Positions 1 to 9,134 of a stretch of DNA of 64,000 nucleotides are shown one piece after another; positions within the stretch are counted from its first letter, which is position 1, and each line of letters starts with the position of its first letter. A program made the translations under genes and the position numbers. Source of the DNA: JAFDZW01 sp964404255 (lineage in GTDB: Bacteria; Bacteroidota; Ignavibacteria; Palsa-1295); assembly GCA_964404255.1 (NCBI GenBank), contig CAYOJJ010000015.1:16071-80070 (forward strand). Reading direction: 5' to 3'. The notes beneath the pieces were generated by a model. The model had not been told where the DNA came from, ran no database searches, and saw only the letters and a list, made by a program, of their open reading frames with translations.

Positions 1-1775
1 GACGAGCCATCATACTCGGCCACATTATGATAAACGTCATTGTCAATACGAGAAATATCTCCGCCTATATAGAGCTTATTTCCTTGCGGATAGATTGAAT
101 ACACGAAGCCTCTGATCGAACCATCTAATTGAATCCAGCTATTACCGTCCCATCTACCTATATGATTTCTAAACCCCTGAGATTCCCGGGGAAAATAAAC
201 AGAAGCATATACTCCGGTTTCATTAACGCCAATTGTACGAATATTTCTTATTGCTCCCTCTCCCATGGAATGCCACTGTTTACCATCTATATCGTAATAA
301 GCAATATGACGCATTGACGTATTACCAACCGAATTAAAATTCCCACCAACATAGAGATTCGATCCTTGTAATGCCAATGCAAGCACATCGTTATCGACCC
401 CATTGCCAAGTGCAAACCATTGTTTGGATTGCTTATCATATCCTGCAACACCATTCATGGTTTGGCCGGCGATAGAACGAAAAGCTCCTCCAATAAAGAT
501 ATAACGCTCATTGGCAACAATAGACGAGACATCAGTTTCTGTATATCCCCCAAGAATACCACTTTTAATCTCCGAGTTACTCCAGGTGTTGTTATTGCTT
601 AGCGTAGCAATTCCATTCACCGATAGACCTCCAGCATCTAAAAATGAACCGCCAACATAAAGTAAAGTATCAAATGCTCCTATCACGTGAACCCAGCCAT
701 ATACACCGCTACCGAGTGCTTCAAAATTGCCATTATGGTATTTAACAATATTGCGCGCTGCGGTCGAGCCTGCCTTGCTAAAATCTCCGCCAATATATAG
801 ATCCCCGTTATAGGGAAATAAAGCATTGACATATCCACCGGTAGTACCCACTTCTGAATTGCCTACCGGGTTCCAACTGGTACCGTCCCATCTTGAAAGC
901 GAATTCATTTCTACCGTCTCGTCTGCATTAAAATAATAATCTCCACCGGCCCAAAGATCCCCATTATATTGTGCAATAGCATACACGGTACCGTCTAGCC
1001 CCTCCCCAACTGGTTCCCAAGTGTTGTTTACATACCGCGCGATAAATTTTAATCCTGTTGTATTATCATAGAAATTGCCACCAACAAACAATGTATCATG
1101 AGCAGCCAATAAACTATAAACATTATCATTGAGCCCACCGCCCATGTCATCCCATTCATGTCCGTTCCAGCGAGCAATATTTGATACGCTTGTATTTCCG
1201 GCCATAGAGAAGGACCCACAAACAATTATGCTTGAGTCCATTGCGACGATGGCAGAAGCGTTACCATTAAGACCACCACCAACTGGATTCCATTTAGTAC
1301 CATCCCAACTAATAATTTCATTAAAAAGAGTAGAGCCATTAAAACCGATTCCATCAAAATTTCCACAGGCATACAATGTACCTTTTGAAATACATAGCCC
1401 CATTACTGTTCCGTTAACACCACTATCAAGCTTTGACCATATCTTTGTTTTTTTATTATAATGGGCAATGTTATATACACGTACTCCTTCAAAATCTTCG
1501 AAGGCCCCACCGATATAGAGATCATCTCCATCGGAAACCATACATCTTACCGCTCCACCATCAATTAAATTTTTATAATTATTGGAATTGATAAATAAGC
1601 TATCCCAGTAGTCGGTTTTTGCCGCAGGTAAATTTTCAATGGTAGATTGACCTGCCTTATCCCACTGTAATTTATTTAACCTCTGTTCTTCACCTCCACC
1701 ACTTTGCTCAAGTTGCTGGGAAAATGAAGATGCGTAAGTACATATAAAAAATATCAGGACGAAGAGGGTTTTCAT
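1..1775 (-). CDS. Secreted beta-propeller-repeat protein, 3' end missing (partial)
   Basis: The reading frame opens at an ATG at 1775 and stays open to the left edge, giving 591 residues with no stop, so the C-terminus lies outside the window. Residues 1-19 look like a signal peptide. From about residue 85 a module of roughly 45-60 residues repeats about eleven times, each with a Y-x-G-G-[NDA]-F turn followed by I-A-x-[YW]-[DN] and a Trp before a G-x-G-[VL] loop. This resembles the Rax2/delta-60-type beta-propeller repeats that close into propellers on surface proteins. A promoter with a TATATTTG -7 element lies 44-51 bases upstream. A T9SS sorting domain at the unseen end is likely from the neighbours but cannot be seen. 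Function unknown; surface or secreted location is inferred. Confidence 0.8.
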   Translation of the reverse strand, partial: MKTLFVLIFFICTYASSFSQQLEQSGGGEEQRLNKLQWDKAGQSTIENLPAAKTDYWDSLFINSNNYKNLIDGGAVRCMVSDGDDLYIGGAFEDFEGVRVYNIAHYNKKTKIWSKLDSGVNGTVMGLCISKGTLYACGNFDGIGFNGSTLFNEIISWDGTKWNPVGGGLNGNASAIVAMDSSIIVCGSFSMAGNTSVSNIARWNGHEWDDMGGGLNDNVYSLLAAHDTLFVGGNFYDNTTGLKFIARYVNNTWEPVGEGLDGTVYAIAQYNGDLWAGGDYYFNADETVEMNSLSRWDGTSWNPVGNSEVGTTGGYVNALFPYNGDLYIGGDFSKAGSTAARNIVKYHNGNFEALGSGVYGWVHVIGAFDTLLYVGGSFLDAGGLSVNGIATLSNNNTWSNSEIKSGILGGYTETDVSSIVANERYIFIGGAFRSIAGQTMNGVAGYDKQSKQWFALGNGVDNDVLALALQGSNLYVGGNFNSVGNTSMRHIAYYDIDGKQWHSMGEGAIRNIRTIGVNETGVYASVYFPRESQGFRNHIGRWDGNSWIQLDGSIRGFVYSIYPQGNKLYIGGDISRIDNDVYHNVAEYDGS

Positions 1776-1818
1776 AATTAACCTATTTAGCTGAATTACT
1801 GCACGGTACGATGTGCTA

Positions 1819-1826
1819 CAAATATA
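1819..1826 (-). promoter_or_regulatory. Bacteroidota-type -7 promoter element for the beta-propeller gene
   Basis: TATATTTG on the minus strand, a perfect TAnnTTTG. It would place a transcription start about 37 bases before the ATG at 1775. The same core with the same flanking bases recurs before the XRE and MarR genes of this window. Confidence 0.55.
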
Positions 1827-1985
1827 CGGCTCAATAAGGGGCGGTAAACTCCCGTTTTACTTCTATTAGCAATCATATTTATAAACTCCAGTACCCTTTG
1901 AAACAATTTGAAAGATAAAAACGTATGTATATACATTAATTGTAATAACAATTGAAAATCAATCAAATTTTGAAAGGACACTACC

Positions 1986-2510
1986 ATGACAACCTGGACT
2001 ATCGACCCTGTACATTCTGAGGTAAAATTTAAAGTAAAACACCTCGTTGTATCGACCGTAACTGGTCATTTTAATAAGTTTAACGCTACTATTACTACCC
2101 CAACCGATTCCTTCGCCGATGCTTCGGTAAGCTTCGAGGCCGATGTAAATAGTATCGATACTAAGAATGAGCAGCGCGACGGGCATCTTAAAAGCCCGGA
2201 TTTCTTCGATGCCGAGCATAACCCTACTTTAAGCTTTGTCTCGAAGAAAGTCCAGCCGCACGATGAGAATGAGTACACGATCATTGGCGATCTTACCATT
2301 CGCGGTATTACTCATGAAGTAAAACTCAACGCAATCTATAATGGAACGGTAGCGGGTCTTGGCGGCAAAACAGTCGCTGGCTTTGAGATCAAAGGAAAAC
2401 TTAATCGCCAGGACTATGGCCTTAGCTGGAGTGCTCTTACCGAAGCAGGTGGGATCGTAGTCTCGGATGAAGTAAAACTTGAGATCGATGCAGAGATGGT
2501 CAAAAATTAA
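1986..2510 (+). CDS. YceI family protein
   Basis: A 174-residue protein covering the whole YceI domain (lipocalin-like barrel that binds long isoprenoid chains in characterised members). The N-terminus begins directly with the W-x-I-D-P-x-H-S signature and the middle has G-D-L-T-I-R-G-x-T-H, both hallmarks of the family. There is no signal peptide, so a cytoplasmic location is expected, unlike the periplasmic E. coli YceI. A GAAAGGA sequence about 9 bases before the ATG can serve as a ribosome binding site. The gene is alone on its strand and ends at a strong hairpin terminator shared with the convergent transporter gene. The physiological ligand cannot be told from sequence. Confidence 0.9.
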   Translation: MTTWTIDPVHSEVKFKVKHLVVSTVTGHFNKFNATITTPTDSFADASVSFEADVNSIDTKNEQRDGHLKSPDFFDAEHNPTLSFVSKKVQPHDENEYTIIGDLTIRGITHEVKLNAIYNGTVAGLGGKTVAGFEIKGKLNRQDYGLSWSALTEAGGIVVSDEVKLEIDAEMVKN

Positions 2511-2631
2511 GTGGCCCTCTATCAGCATCCGAGAGCATTATGGCAACCCTCCGCGCTATAATGTATGAATAGAAGAAGAGATGATGGATAAAGGATGATG
2601 ATAGAACAACAAGGAAGAAGACGATGAACGG

Positions 2632-2665
2632 CGGCAGCAGTGTTTAATACTGCTGCCGTTTGTTT
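2632..2665 (+). terminator. Intrinsic terminator of the YceI gene
   Basis: A ten-base-pair GC-rich stem (2632-2641 with 2649-2658, loop of seven) is followed by TTTGTTTT. It lies 120 bases after the YceI stop and abuts the 3' end of the convergent transporter gene. The 120-base spacer is purine-rich and carries a TATAAT-like hexamer near 2560, so a small RNA ending here is possible but unproven. Confidence 0.75.
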
Positions 2666-3945
2666 TAAAGCGTCGCAAATAAACCCACCGCTGCCGCAAG
2701 CATAATAGCCGTTGTTATCCATCCCAGCATTGTAGTGCTTCTTGCCAACGTAAATTCTTTCATAACTTTTTTATTAGTACCCATAAGCATCATCATCACT
2801 AATACCGGAACGGCGACGATTCCATTGATAATAGCTGCGAAGTACAAGGCTTTTATTGGATTTACTCCAATAAAAATTAAAAATATTCCTGCCAATGTAA
2901 TAAGGGCAATAATCGAATAAAAACCCTTTGCCTCATGAGGTTTCTTTTCCAAGCCTATGGTAATTTTTTTTAATTCACCTACTGCATAAGCACCCGAACC
3001 CGCAAGCACCGGCAGGGCAAGCATACCGGTACCAATAATACCAAGTGCAAAAAGGGCAAATGCAAAATCTCCGGCAATGGGTCTTAATGCTTGTGCCGCC
3101 TGAGAGGCCGATTCAACGGTGGTAATACCATGGACATGAAGGGTTGCTCCGGCAGCTATTATTATAAACATTCCTACTAGGTTCGATAATGTTACTCCTA
3201 TAAGTGTATCGATCCTAATTCTGCTAAAGGCACTCCTTGCCTGCTCAGGGGCTTCTTCCAATGGCTTTTGATTCGGATCATCCTCTTCATCCTCTACTTC
3301 TTCGGAAGCCTGCCAAAAGAAAAGGTAGGGACTAATAGTTGTCCCTAAAAGAGCAATAACAATTGAAAAGAATGAAGCATCAAGTTGTAACGAAGGGACA
3401 ACCAAGTTCAGCAATACACTGTCCCAGGGCACCTGAACGAAAAAAACAACGGCTACATAAGAAAACAATACTAAGGTCAGCCATTTCAAAATAACAACAT
3501 ACTTATGATATGGAATGAAGACCTGAAGAATGATACTTATTATACCCAAAATAATAGCATATATTATAGAAGATCCTCCTACAATAAGCGTTACCGATTC
3601 ACCCATAGCAGCAATATCAGCCCCGATATTAATGATATTTGCCGCGAGCATTAAAGCAACGATCAACCAGGAAAGCCATGGCGCATAAGCTTTCTTCATA
3701 TTCGCAGCGAGACCCCTGCCCGTTACCCTTCCTATGTGCGCGCTGACCAATTGAACCGTTGACATCATCGGCGTAGCCAGCAGCATTACCCAAAGGGTTG
3801 AATAACCGGTTTGCGCTCCGGCCTGCGAATAGGTCGCAATGCCGCTCGGATCATCATCGGATGCGCCGGTAATGACACCGGGACCAAGTTGCTTGAACCA
3901 ACGCGGGACAATAGAAGCTATAAGCCGGGCTCGTGATCTGGGCAT
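2665..3945 (-). CDS. Nramp-like divalent metal transporter with divergent metal-site motifs
   Basis: About 426 residues with around eleven hydrophobic segments, matching the Nramp/SLC11 family (proton-coupled Mn/Fe uptake in classic members). The first helix carries D-D-D-P-S-G (residues 30-35) where classic Nramps have DPGN. The sixth carries T-T-I-S-P-Y followed by F-F-W-Q-A-S-E-E-V-E-D-E (from residue 202) where classic members have a Met-Pro-His motif. It therefore belongs to the divergent subgroup often annotated simply as Nramp family; ion selectivity may differ. An acidic loop follows helix 6. The longer frame starts with TTG at 3993, but the ATG at 3945 directly precedes the R-rich cytoplasmic N-terminus and is preferred. 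The 300 bases upstream hold nothing recognisable. Confidence 0.85.
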   Translation of the reverse strand: MPRSRARLIASIVPRWFKQLGPGVITGASDDDPSGIATYSQAGAQTGYSTLWVMLLATPMMSTVQLVSAHIGRVTGRGLAANMKKAYAPWLSWLIVALMLAANIINIGADIAAMGESVTLIVGGSSIIYAIILGIISIILQVFIPYHKYVVILKWLTLVLFSYVAVVFFVQVPWDSVLLNLVVPSLQLDASFFSIVIALLGTTISPYLFFWQASEEVEDEEDDPNQKPLEEAPEQARSAFSRIRIDTLIGVTLSNLVGMFIIIAAGATLHVHGITTVESASQAAQALRPIAGDFAFALFALGIIGTGMLALPVLAGSGAYAVGELKKITIGLEKKPHEAKGFYSIIALITLAGIFLIFIGVNPIKALYFAAIINGIVAVPVLVMMMLMGTNKKVMKEFTLARSTTMLGWITTAIMLAAAVGLFATL

Positions 3946-4243
3946 AAAGGAATACGGTAAAAAAGATTTACATGATATACACAAAAATGGCAAAGATAAG
4001 TTTTCAAACTCTAAAGTGTGCGAATTCGGTGCTTCAGTTATATTATTAAATCGTGATGAGGATTTCGCCTATTCGTTTGTAATTGATTTCAGTCATGATT
4101 TATAGGATTTAGTCTAGAAGTATTTTCCTCATGGCAAGAACCACCCAAAATACAATTATTTCGGCATTGCTAATTATTGAACCCCACGGCCGATAAAACT
4201 ACCTCTATCAACTTTGGCTTTTTACTTAACTTTTAGAGAATAG

Positions 4244-5242
4244 TTATAGTCTTCGGATGTGAATAGAAATATATGAAGAAGGAGTAAAACGATTAGAAAG
4301 TGTTTTACTATAGGTATTACCGCCACTGGCCGAGCCACCATAGCTATTCCATTGTTCGTTATGTATATATGTTGCCGTAGGTAATAACTGAGCATCGATC
4401 ATAACATCTAACGAACCATCGGAATTACTGGTATAGGGAGCCGCTGGAATATTAAAATATATTCCCTCACCGCTGGAAGATCCATCTGACCCACCCTGCC
4501 ACGGAGAGGAGGAGCCCGAACTCTTTTCGTTTCGGAAGGTGATATCTCGAAGCAGGTGAGCCGACGAATCTATCATAAATGCCAGGAGTGTTTCATCCTT
4601 GGTCCAATTACTGTAGCCGGGCTGCTGTGATTCGTAGGTACCATACATATTGCCGCATACATTATATCCCTTCTTAAAATAAGATGTATTTAATCCACTG
4701 TGAGGGATGCCGGTATCGGCGGATGTATCGATAAAAGTAATATTATTAGAGCTATTATATACGGTCGAATCGTGATACTTATAAGTATATTGACTGGCGA
4801 AATAGGTATAAGACGCATTCTCACGATAACATCCTATGTTATTCAATACAACCGAACACCGAGCCGTATCCTGGTATCTTACGATCAGTTGATATTTTAT
4901 AGTACTGGTATAGATGGTAGTATCGGTATTATGTACAAAGCGAATATGAAAATATTCTGCCTGATTTTCCTGGAGCTGCGGTAGCACAACTTTAAGAGTG
5001 GAGGAATCCTTCCGTGCATATTTGATTGGAGTAGTACCCCAAAAAACTGATAACACACCCAGCGAATCGGAGGCATGGAAGGGTTGAATTATAATAGTAA
5101 CGGTATCTGCGGCGCTTCCAGATAACGGGGAGAAAGAGATAATACTTCCATTAGGAAACGGTTCTACAGAAACCAGATCCGGATTTCGACATCCGGATAA
5201 GACAATTAAAATAACCAGAAAGAGCGCATACCATGTTTTCAT
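4244..5242 (-). CDS. Lipoprotein with an IPT/TIG-like domain
   Basis: From the ATG at 5242 the protein has 332 residues and begins with a lipoprotein signal ending in L-S-G-C (Cys18), so it should be lipid-anchored. Upstream in-frame codons to 5284 begin with TTG and would hide the signal, so the ATG is chosen. Residues 30-130 have the pattern of an IPT/TIG immunoglobulin-like domain (I-S-F-S-P-L-S-G-S-A-A-D-T-V-T then a V-F-W-G-T strand). The remainder is Ser/Tyr/Gly-rich, without a family I recognise. It is the last gene of the operon deacetylase - hydrolase fusion - this gene, with a 57-base gap to the previous stop. Function unknown. Confidence 0.7.
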   Translation of the reverse strand: MKTWYALFLVILIVLSGCRNPDLVSVEPFPNGSIISFSPLSGSAADTVTIIIQPFHASDSLGVLSVFWGTTPIKYARKDSSTLKVVLPQLQENQAEYFHIRFVHNTDTTIYTSTIKYQLIVRYQDTARCSVVLNNIGCYRENASYTYFASQYTYKYHDSTVYNSSNNITFIDTSADTGIPHSGLNTSYFKKGYNVCGNMYGTYESQQPGYSNWTKDETLLAFMIDSSAHLLRDITFRNEKSSGSSSPWQGGSDGSSSGEGIYFNIPAAPYTSNSDGSLDVMIDAQLLPTATYIHNEQWNSYGGSASGGNTYSKTLSNRFTPSSYISIHIRRL

Positions 5243-5299
5243 AGCGAATTGGTCCATGTAAAACCAAAACCCATAATAAGACAAAAAGTTGTGCCAAAA

Positions 5300-6913
5300 T
5301 CAGAATCGAGCGTGATCAAGCAATTCCAGAATTGCTGTATGATAAAAGAACGATGTATTAAAAATTGGGAATTGAAGATTTTGTAGTAAAACAACGATTG
5401 TTTTAGAATTGGGATAATAGTACAGCATAGAAGCAAACCCCGGACTAAACCCACTATGCCCTTCTCGTTTGATACCGCTGCTATCGAAGAGGGTCATAGC
5501 ATATCCATAATTGGTAGAGCCGAAGATCGGATGCTCACGCACAGCATATTTAGTCATCATTAGTTTATAGGTCTCCGATTTAAGAAGTTTCTCTGAATGC
5601 AATAATGAGGTCCAAGTAATGAGATCATAGACGGAAGAAGCAAATCCTCCTGCTGCAAGATAATTCTCTTCGCTTTTTGATAGAGGAATCGATCGGCGGT
5701 TGCCGGTACTATCGATCTCGAAACCATTAATAAGATTAGCAGCCGGATAGGGAGAGTGTGGATCCGTAGTACTCTTCATGTCGCATTCATCGAACAATGC
5801 TCTGGATAGCTCTGTAAACGAGCGGTTATGGATATGTTCAAGTATTTGAGAAAGCAGATGGTAACCTATATTTGAGTACTCAAATTTTGAACCTGGGCTA
5901 AATGCCAGTGGTGAATCTATAGCCACTATGCCATGCGTATGGCTCAGTAATTGATGAACAGTAACACTATCTGCCCATGGCATCCGTAGTTCAGGAAGAT
6001 ATTTATGAATTGGGTCGTTAAGATGTATCAATCCCCGTTCCATATCACGCAAAACCTGAACCGCCGTCAACTGCTTACTGATAGAACCTATAATAAATTG
6101 ATCGCTTAATGTTAGAGGTCGTTTACCGGTGCTATCTGCCTGGCCCAGTACTTTCGCAATCACCGTACGGTCATCGTGTCGAACAAGCAGTATTCCATTA
6201 AATGGAATAGAAGGATTTGCTGTAATGAGCGAGTCGATCTGGGCAGCAACCAGTTCTTCTTTGCTTGCAGGGGTACTAACTGTTGCATATTCCTTATTCG
6301 CCCATCTCATAGCAGGCTCCATCCAAAGTGGAAAGGCTTTATAGACATACCCATGCTTCATTCCTGTATGAAGCTCGATCTCCCGATAATGAGGAATCGG
6401 AAGTGTAGAATGGGCTTTAAGCTCATTACAGCTTCTGCCGATACTATCGCTCTCTTCATAGATAGAAAGGATGTTACCGCAAAGCTGGAGACTGGGTTCG
6501 TCGGTAATATCGCTTGGAAGATTGCAACCGATAAGTACAAAATTCAAATCCTTGTTTCGCACTATATTCGAAACTTCCTTCGCAATATAACCTCCTTTTG
6601 AAGTACCAATTACCGTTATTTGGGAAGGCGATATTCCAAATTGTAATAAACTATCGATCTGATGTGCTACCCGCTTTGCATAGAACATCCCATCCGCATT
6701 TTTGGGGCGGACATCGCTTAAAACAATAAATCCTTTTTCTTTAAATGCAGCAATAACCTGAGGATATTCCTGAGCTCCATATTCAGGATGGATTCCTGTC
6801 GGCCCTGCAAGCTCCACAAATTTATTATGAAGAAAAAAGATGTATCGAGGCTCTGGCTTCGATGCACAGGAAGAGATAATAATAGCGGTAAATAGCAGAA
6901 AGAGATATTTCAT
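5300..6913 (-). CDS. Alpha/beta-hydrolase fused to a class C beta-lactamase-type serine hydrolase (lipoprotein)
   Basis: A 537-residue two-domain protein. A lipobox I-S-S-C gives Cys16. Residues 20-205 resemble a small alpha/beta hydrolase with an early F-L-H strand and a nucleophile elbow G-T-S-K-G-G (Ser105). Residues 222-537 are a beta-lactamase/DD-peptidase fold of class C type: S-I-S-K at 277-280 (SxxK), Y-S-N at 346-348 (YxN), and H-S-G at 486-488 in place of KTG, as in many esterase-like members. Its ATG overlaps the deacetylase stop by four bases, showing translational coupling. The pair may act on cell-envelope or exopolysaccharide esters, which is inference. No frameshift separates the domains, so the fusion is real in this sequence. 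Confidence 0.8.
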   Translation of the reverse strand: MKYLFLLFTAIIISSCASKPEPRYIFFLHNKFVELAGPTGIHPEYGAQEYPQVIAAFKEKGFIVLSDVRPKNADGMFYAKRVAHQIDSLLQFGISPSQITVIGTSKGGYIAKEVSNIVRNKDLNFVLIGCNLPSDITDEPSLQLCGNILSIYEESDSIGRSCNELKAHSTLPIPHYREIELHTGMKHGYVYKAFPLWMEPAMRWANKEYATVSTPASKEELVAAQIDSLITANPSIPFNGILLVRHDDRTVIAKVLGQADSTGKRPLTLSDQFIIGSISKQLTAVQVLRDMERGLIHLNDPIHKYLPELRMPWADSVTVHQLLSHTHGIVAIDSPLAFSPGSKFEYSNIGYHLLSQILEHIHNRSFTELSRALFDECDMKSTTDPHSPYPAANLINGFEIDSTGNRRSIPLSKSEENYLAAGGFASSVYDLITWTSLLHSEKLLKSETYKLMMTKYAVREHPIFGSTNYGYAMTLFDSSGIKREGHSGFSPGFASMLYYYPNSKTIVVLLQNLQFPIFNTSFFYHTAILELLDHARF

Positions 6914-7866
6914 TTTGCTTCTTTCTTCAATGCTGAATATGCTTCCATGATATCAGGCTCGGGATCGATACTTTTCTTTAAATATTCTTTTCGTTTAGAA
7001 TCATCTGCTATCCATCGATAGACCCACGAAAAGCCATAGCGCCTAAAATAATGATTGGTACTTTGATAAATCGGGTCACGCAAGGCATCCTCAAATGATA
7101 TAAAACTATATCCTCGCTTTCCCAGGCGATGTACTAGTTTATCGTAACAATTCGCATTTAAAGGCACATCATGAAAAAGAAAGATATGATCTATGGCCCT
7201 GCCATACAAAGTTTGGCAGAGCTGTTCCATCTCATCGAAGCAGCGCTCGGTAAAATTGAGATATTTTTCTACGATCGAATCGGCCGCCTTTTGATGGCCC
7301 AGTGATAATTCATGTTCGTAAAGGTCGTTATAAATATAATCAACACTTTCAATGGTAAAAGGAGCTACGGAATAACCATGAGAAGTCAGATAATGAGCTT
7401 TATCGACCTGGTCGATACTATCTTTCCCCAATGCATTATATGGAAAGCGAAAATATTTCAATGGCTTCGTACCAGCCAGCGGGCGTATTAATTGATCAGT
7501 CGAATAGACTTCTTCAACAAAAGTATCGTGATCGGTCTTAGAATGATCGAGGTGATGATAGCTATGATTGCCAAGCGTTATTAATGGCTCATCGATCCAT
7601 GATTGCAAAATAGCAAGCCGTTCCGAGGTATGATCACGCGCAATACATCCCCTGCCGGTAATAAATGCTGTGACGGGTGTTTTTAAGGCTCGTATTTTTT
7701 CGAGCATTGTCGCATTCGTCCGCACATTGGTTTCAAAAGAGACGGATTCACTACCTTCGAAGGGTACATCATCTATTGTCATAGCAACCCGCCGGCTTTG
7801 GGCGAGACCGAAGGAATTCAAAACAAATAAGAGCAGCGCTGCTGCTAAGAGTATAGAGCGATTCAC
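6910..7866 (-). CDS. Secreted polysaccharide deacetylase (NodB homology domain)
   Basis: 318 residues starting at GTG 7866, with a signal peptide (residues 1-22, ending L-A-Q). The NodB fold is shown by T-I-D-D at 30-33 (catalytic base and metal Asp), G-N-H-S-Y-H-H at 99-105 giving the H-x-x-x-H metal pair (His101, His105), and R-F-P-Y near 142. Members of carbohydrate esterase family 4 remove acetyl groups from chitin, peptidoglycan or exopolysaccharide; the substrate here is unknown. A TAGTTTTG -7 element lies 21-28 bases upstream, overlapping the 3' end of the AraC gene, so the regulator may influence this operon. The stop overlaps the next gene's ATG. Confidence 0.88.
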   Translation of the reverse strand: MNRSILLAAALLLFVLNSFGLAQSRRVAMTIDDVPFEGSESVSFETNVRTNATMLEKIRALKTPVTAFITGRGCIARDHTSERLAILQSWIDEPLITLGNHSYHHLDHSKTDHDTFVEEVYSTDQLIRPLAGTKPLKYFRFPYNALGKDSIDQVDKAHYLTSHGYSVAPFTIESVDYIYNDLYEHELSLGHQKAADSIVEKYLNFTERCFDEMEQLCQTLYGRAIDHIFLFHDVPLNANCYDKLVHRLGKRGYSFISFEDALRDPIYQSTNHYFRRYGFSWVYRWIADDSKRKEYLKKSIDPEPDIMEAYSALKKEAK

Positions 7867-7878
7867 AATAATAGTAGT

Positions 7879-8715
7879 TTAGGACGCAAAACTACTAAAT
7901 TGTAATCGGGAATAATTGTAAAAATCGCTGGTCAACTGAGGATTTTTATAATATTGGGACGGGGTCAGACCAGTAAGGCTTCGAAAATCATGGATAAAAT
8001 GGGACTGATCGAAGTACTGCAAATCATAAGCAAGATTCGTGAGCCGCTCTTCAGAATCGATAGTACGTTCGAGAGCCTTTTTAATGCGAGCAATTCTAAT
8101 CGTTTCTTTTGGGGTAAAGCCTACCTTATCACGAAACAGCTCTCGCAGCCTCGCCGATGAGAGATTCAGTGCATCGCTCAGAGAGGCAACAGAGTTAATG
8201 TCGGAATCTACAATTAAATGATGGGCATGGTTAAGCCTTGCATCCTTCTTTTTGGAATCGAGATGTCGAGCAAGAAATTGCTCGATGGCCTGCAATAGCT
8301 GTAAATCGGAAGGGGCTACACAAAGAGCATCGAATAACTCCTCTACTGCATATTTATTAACCAATAGGCTAAGATCGGTAATAACCTGATCGGATAACCC
8401 CGACATACTATCCTTAAGAAACTGCTGAAAAACATGGGGATAAAATCCAATCGTGATCTCGCGAAACCGGGGGGACATTAAAAGAAACTGGGGCTTTTTA
8501 ATGAGCCCAAACACCGAAACCGGCGCCTGCTTTTCCCATGTACCTGCTTTTAATATAGAAAAATGTCCCTGAATACTGATGGAAATACAGATCGTCCCCT
8601 TGGGTAAACAGCAATACCCGCAATCGGAATTAGCCGGATTGGAGAGATCATATAAATATCCGATATATTTAGCTGTAAGAGGCAGCTTATGATGATCGAT
8701 AGTACGATAGTTCAC
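7879..8715 (-). CDS. AraC family transcriptional regulator
   Basis: 278 residues, GTG start at 8715. Residues 170-265 contain the two helix-turn-helix motifs of the AraC/XylS family: the first around S-V-A-S-L-S-D-A-L-N-L-S, and the second ending in S-H-F-I-H-D-F-R-S-L-T-G-L-T-P-S-Q-Y, which is the family signature. The N-terminal 150 residues resemble the sensor domain often labelled DUF6597 and include a Cys-rich stretch C-G-Y-C-C near residue 34. It lies immediately upstream of the deacetylase/hydrolase operon on the same strand, so control of that operon is a reasonable inference. The effector is unknown. Confidence 0.88.
   Translation of the reverse strand: MNYRTIDHHKLPLTAKYIGYLYDLSNPANSDCGYCCLPKGTICISISIQGHFSILKAGTWEKQAPVSVFGLIKKPQFLLMSPRFREITIGFYPHVFQQFLKDSMSGLSDQVITDLSLLVNKYAVEELFDALCVAPSDLQLLQAIEQFLARHLDSKKKDARLNHAHHLIVDSDINSVASLSDALNLSSARLRELFRDKVGFTPKETIRIARIKKALERTIDSEERLTNLAYDLQYFDQSHFIHDFRSLTGLTPSQYYKNPQLTSDFYNYSRLQFSSFAS
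7887..7894 (-). promoter_or_regulatory. -7 element for the deacetylase operon
   Basis: TAGTTTTG on the minus strand fits TAnnTTTG. It predicts a transcription start about 14 bases before the GTG at 7866, between the AraC gene's stop and the operon. Confidence 0.45.
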
Positions 8716-8742
8716 CGCAGTAGTAAATGTGATCGAGAGTTT

Positions 8743-9060
8743 TTACCATTCATAGGATTCAATAACTGAAACTACCCGCACAGCATATTCACTATACCAT
8801 CCGGCCTTACCAAGTGCCTGTGCCTGCTGATGCAACGTCTGTTCTTTCCAACGCTTGATATCTTCGATCGAGCGCCAATAGCAGACCGTAATTCCCTCTC
8901 CTGTTTCATTGCGCGAACTTTCCATAGCCAAAAAACCGGGCTGATTACGTACAAGAGCATCTATCTCTTCGGCCATTTCTGAATAGCCTTCAGCTTTGCC
9001 CTTTACCGAGGCAAAAATTACTGCATAACATGGCAACGATAGTCCTTTGGAAATAAACAT
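8743..9060 (-). CDS. Antibiotic biosynthesis monooxygenase (ABM) domain protein
   Basis: A 105-residue single-domain protein of the dimeric ferredoxin-like ABM fold. It shows the usual core: a start strand, Y-S-E-M-A-E-E-I-D near residue 31, P-G-F-L-A-M-E-S, then C-Y-W-R-S-I-E-D-I-K-R-W and H-Q-Q-A-Q near 80. Members include haem-degrading and quinol-oxidising enzymes, but many are unassigned. It lies 28 bases upstream of the AraC gene and may be cotranscribed with it. No haem-degradation partner is nearby, so a specific reaction is not assigned. Confidence 0.8.
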   Translation of the reverse strand: MFISKGLSLPCYAVIFASVKGKAEGYSEMAEEIDALVRNQPGFLAMESSRNETGEGITVCYWRSIEDIKRWKEQTLHQQAQALGKAGWYSEYAVRVVSVIESYEW

Positions 9061-9134
9061 TACTTAAATAGCGTTATCAAATGTGTAAACATAACATTCT
9101 GATGACCGAGAGAATTGTAAAAATCGAAACTATC

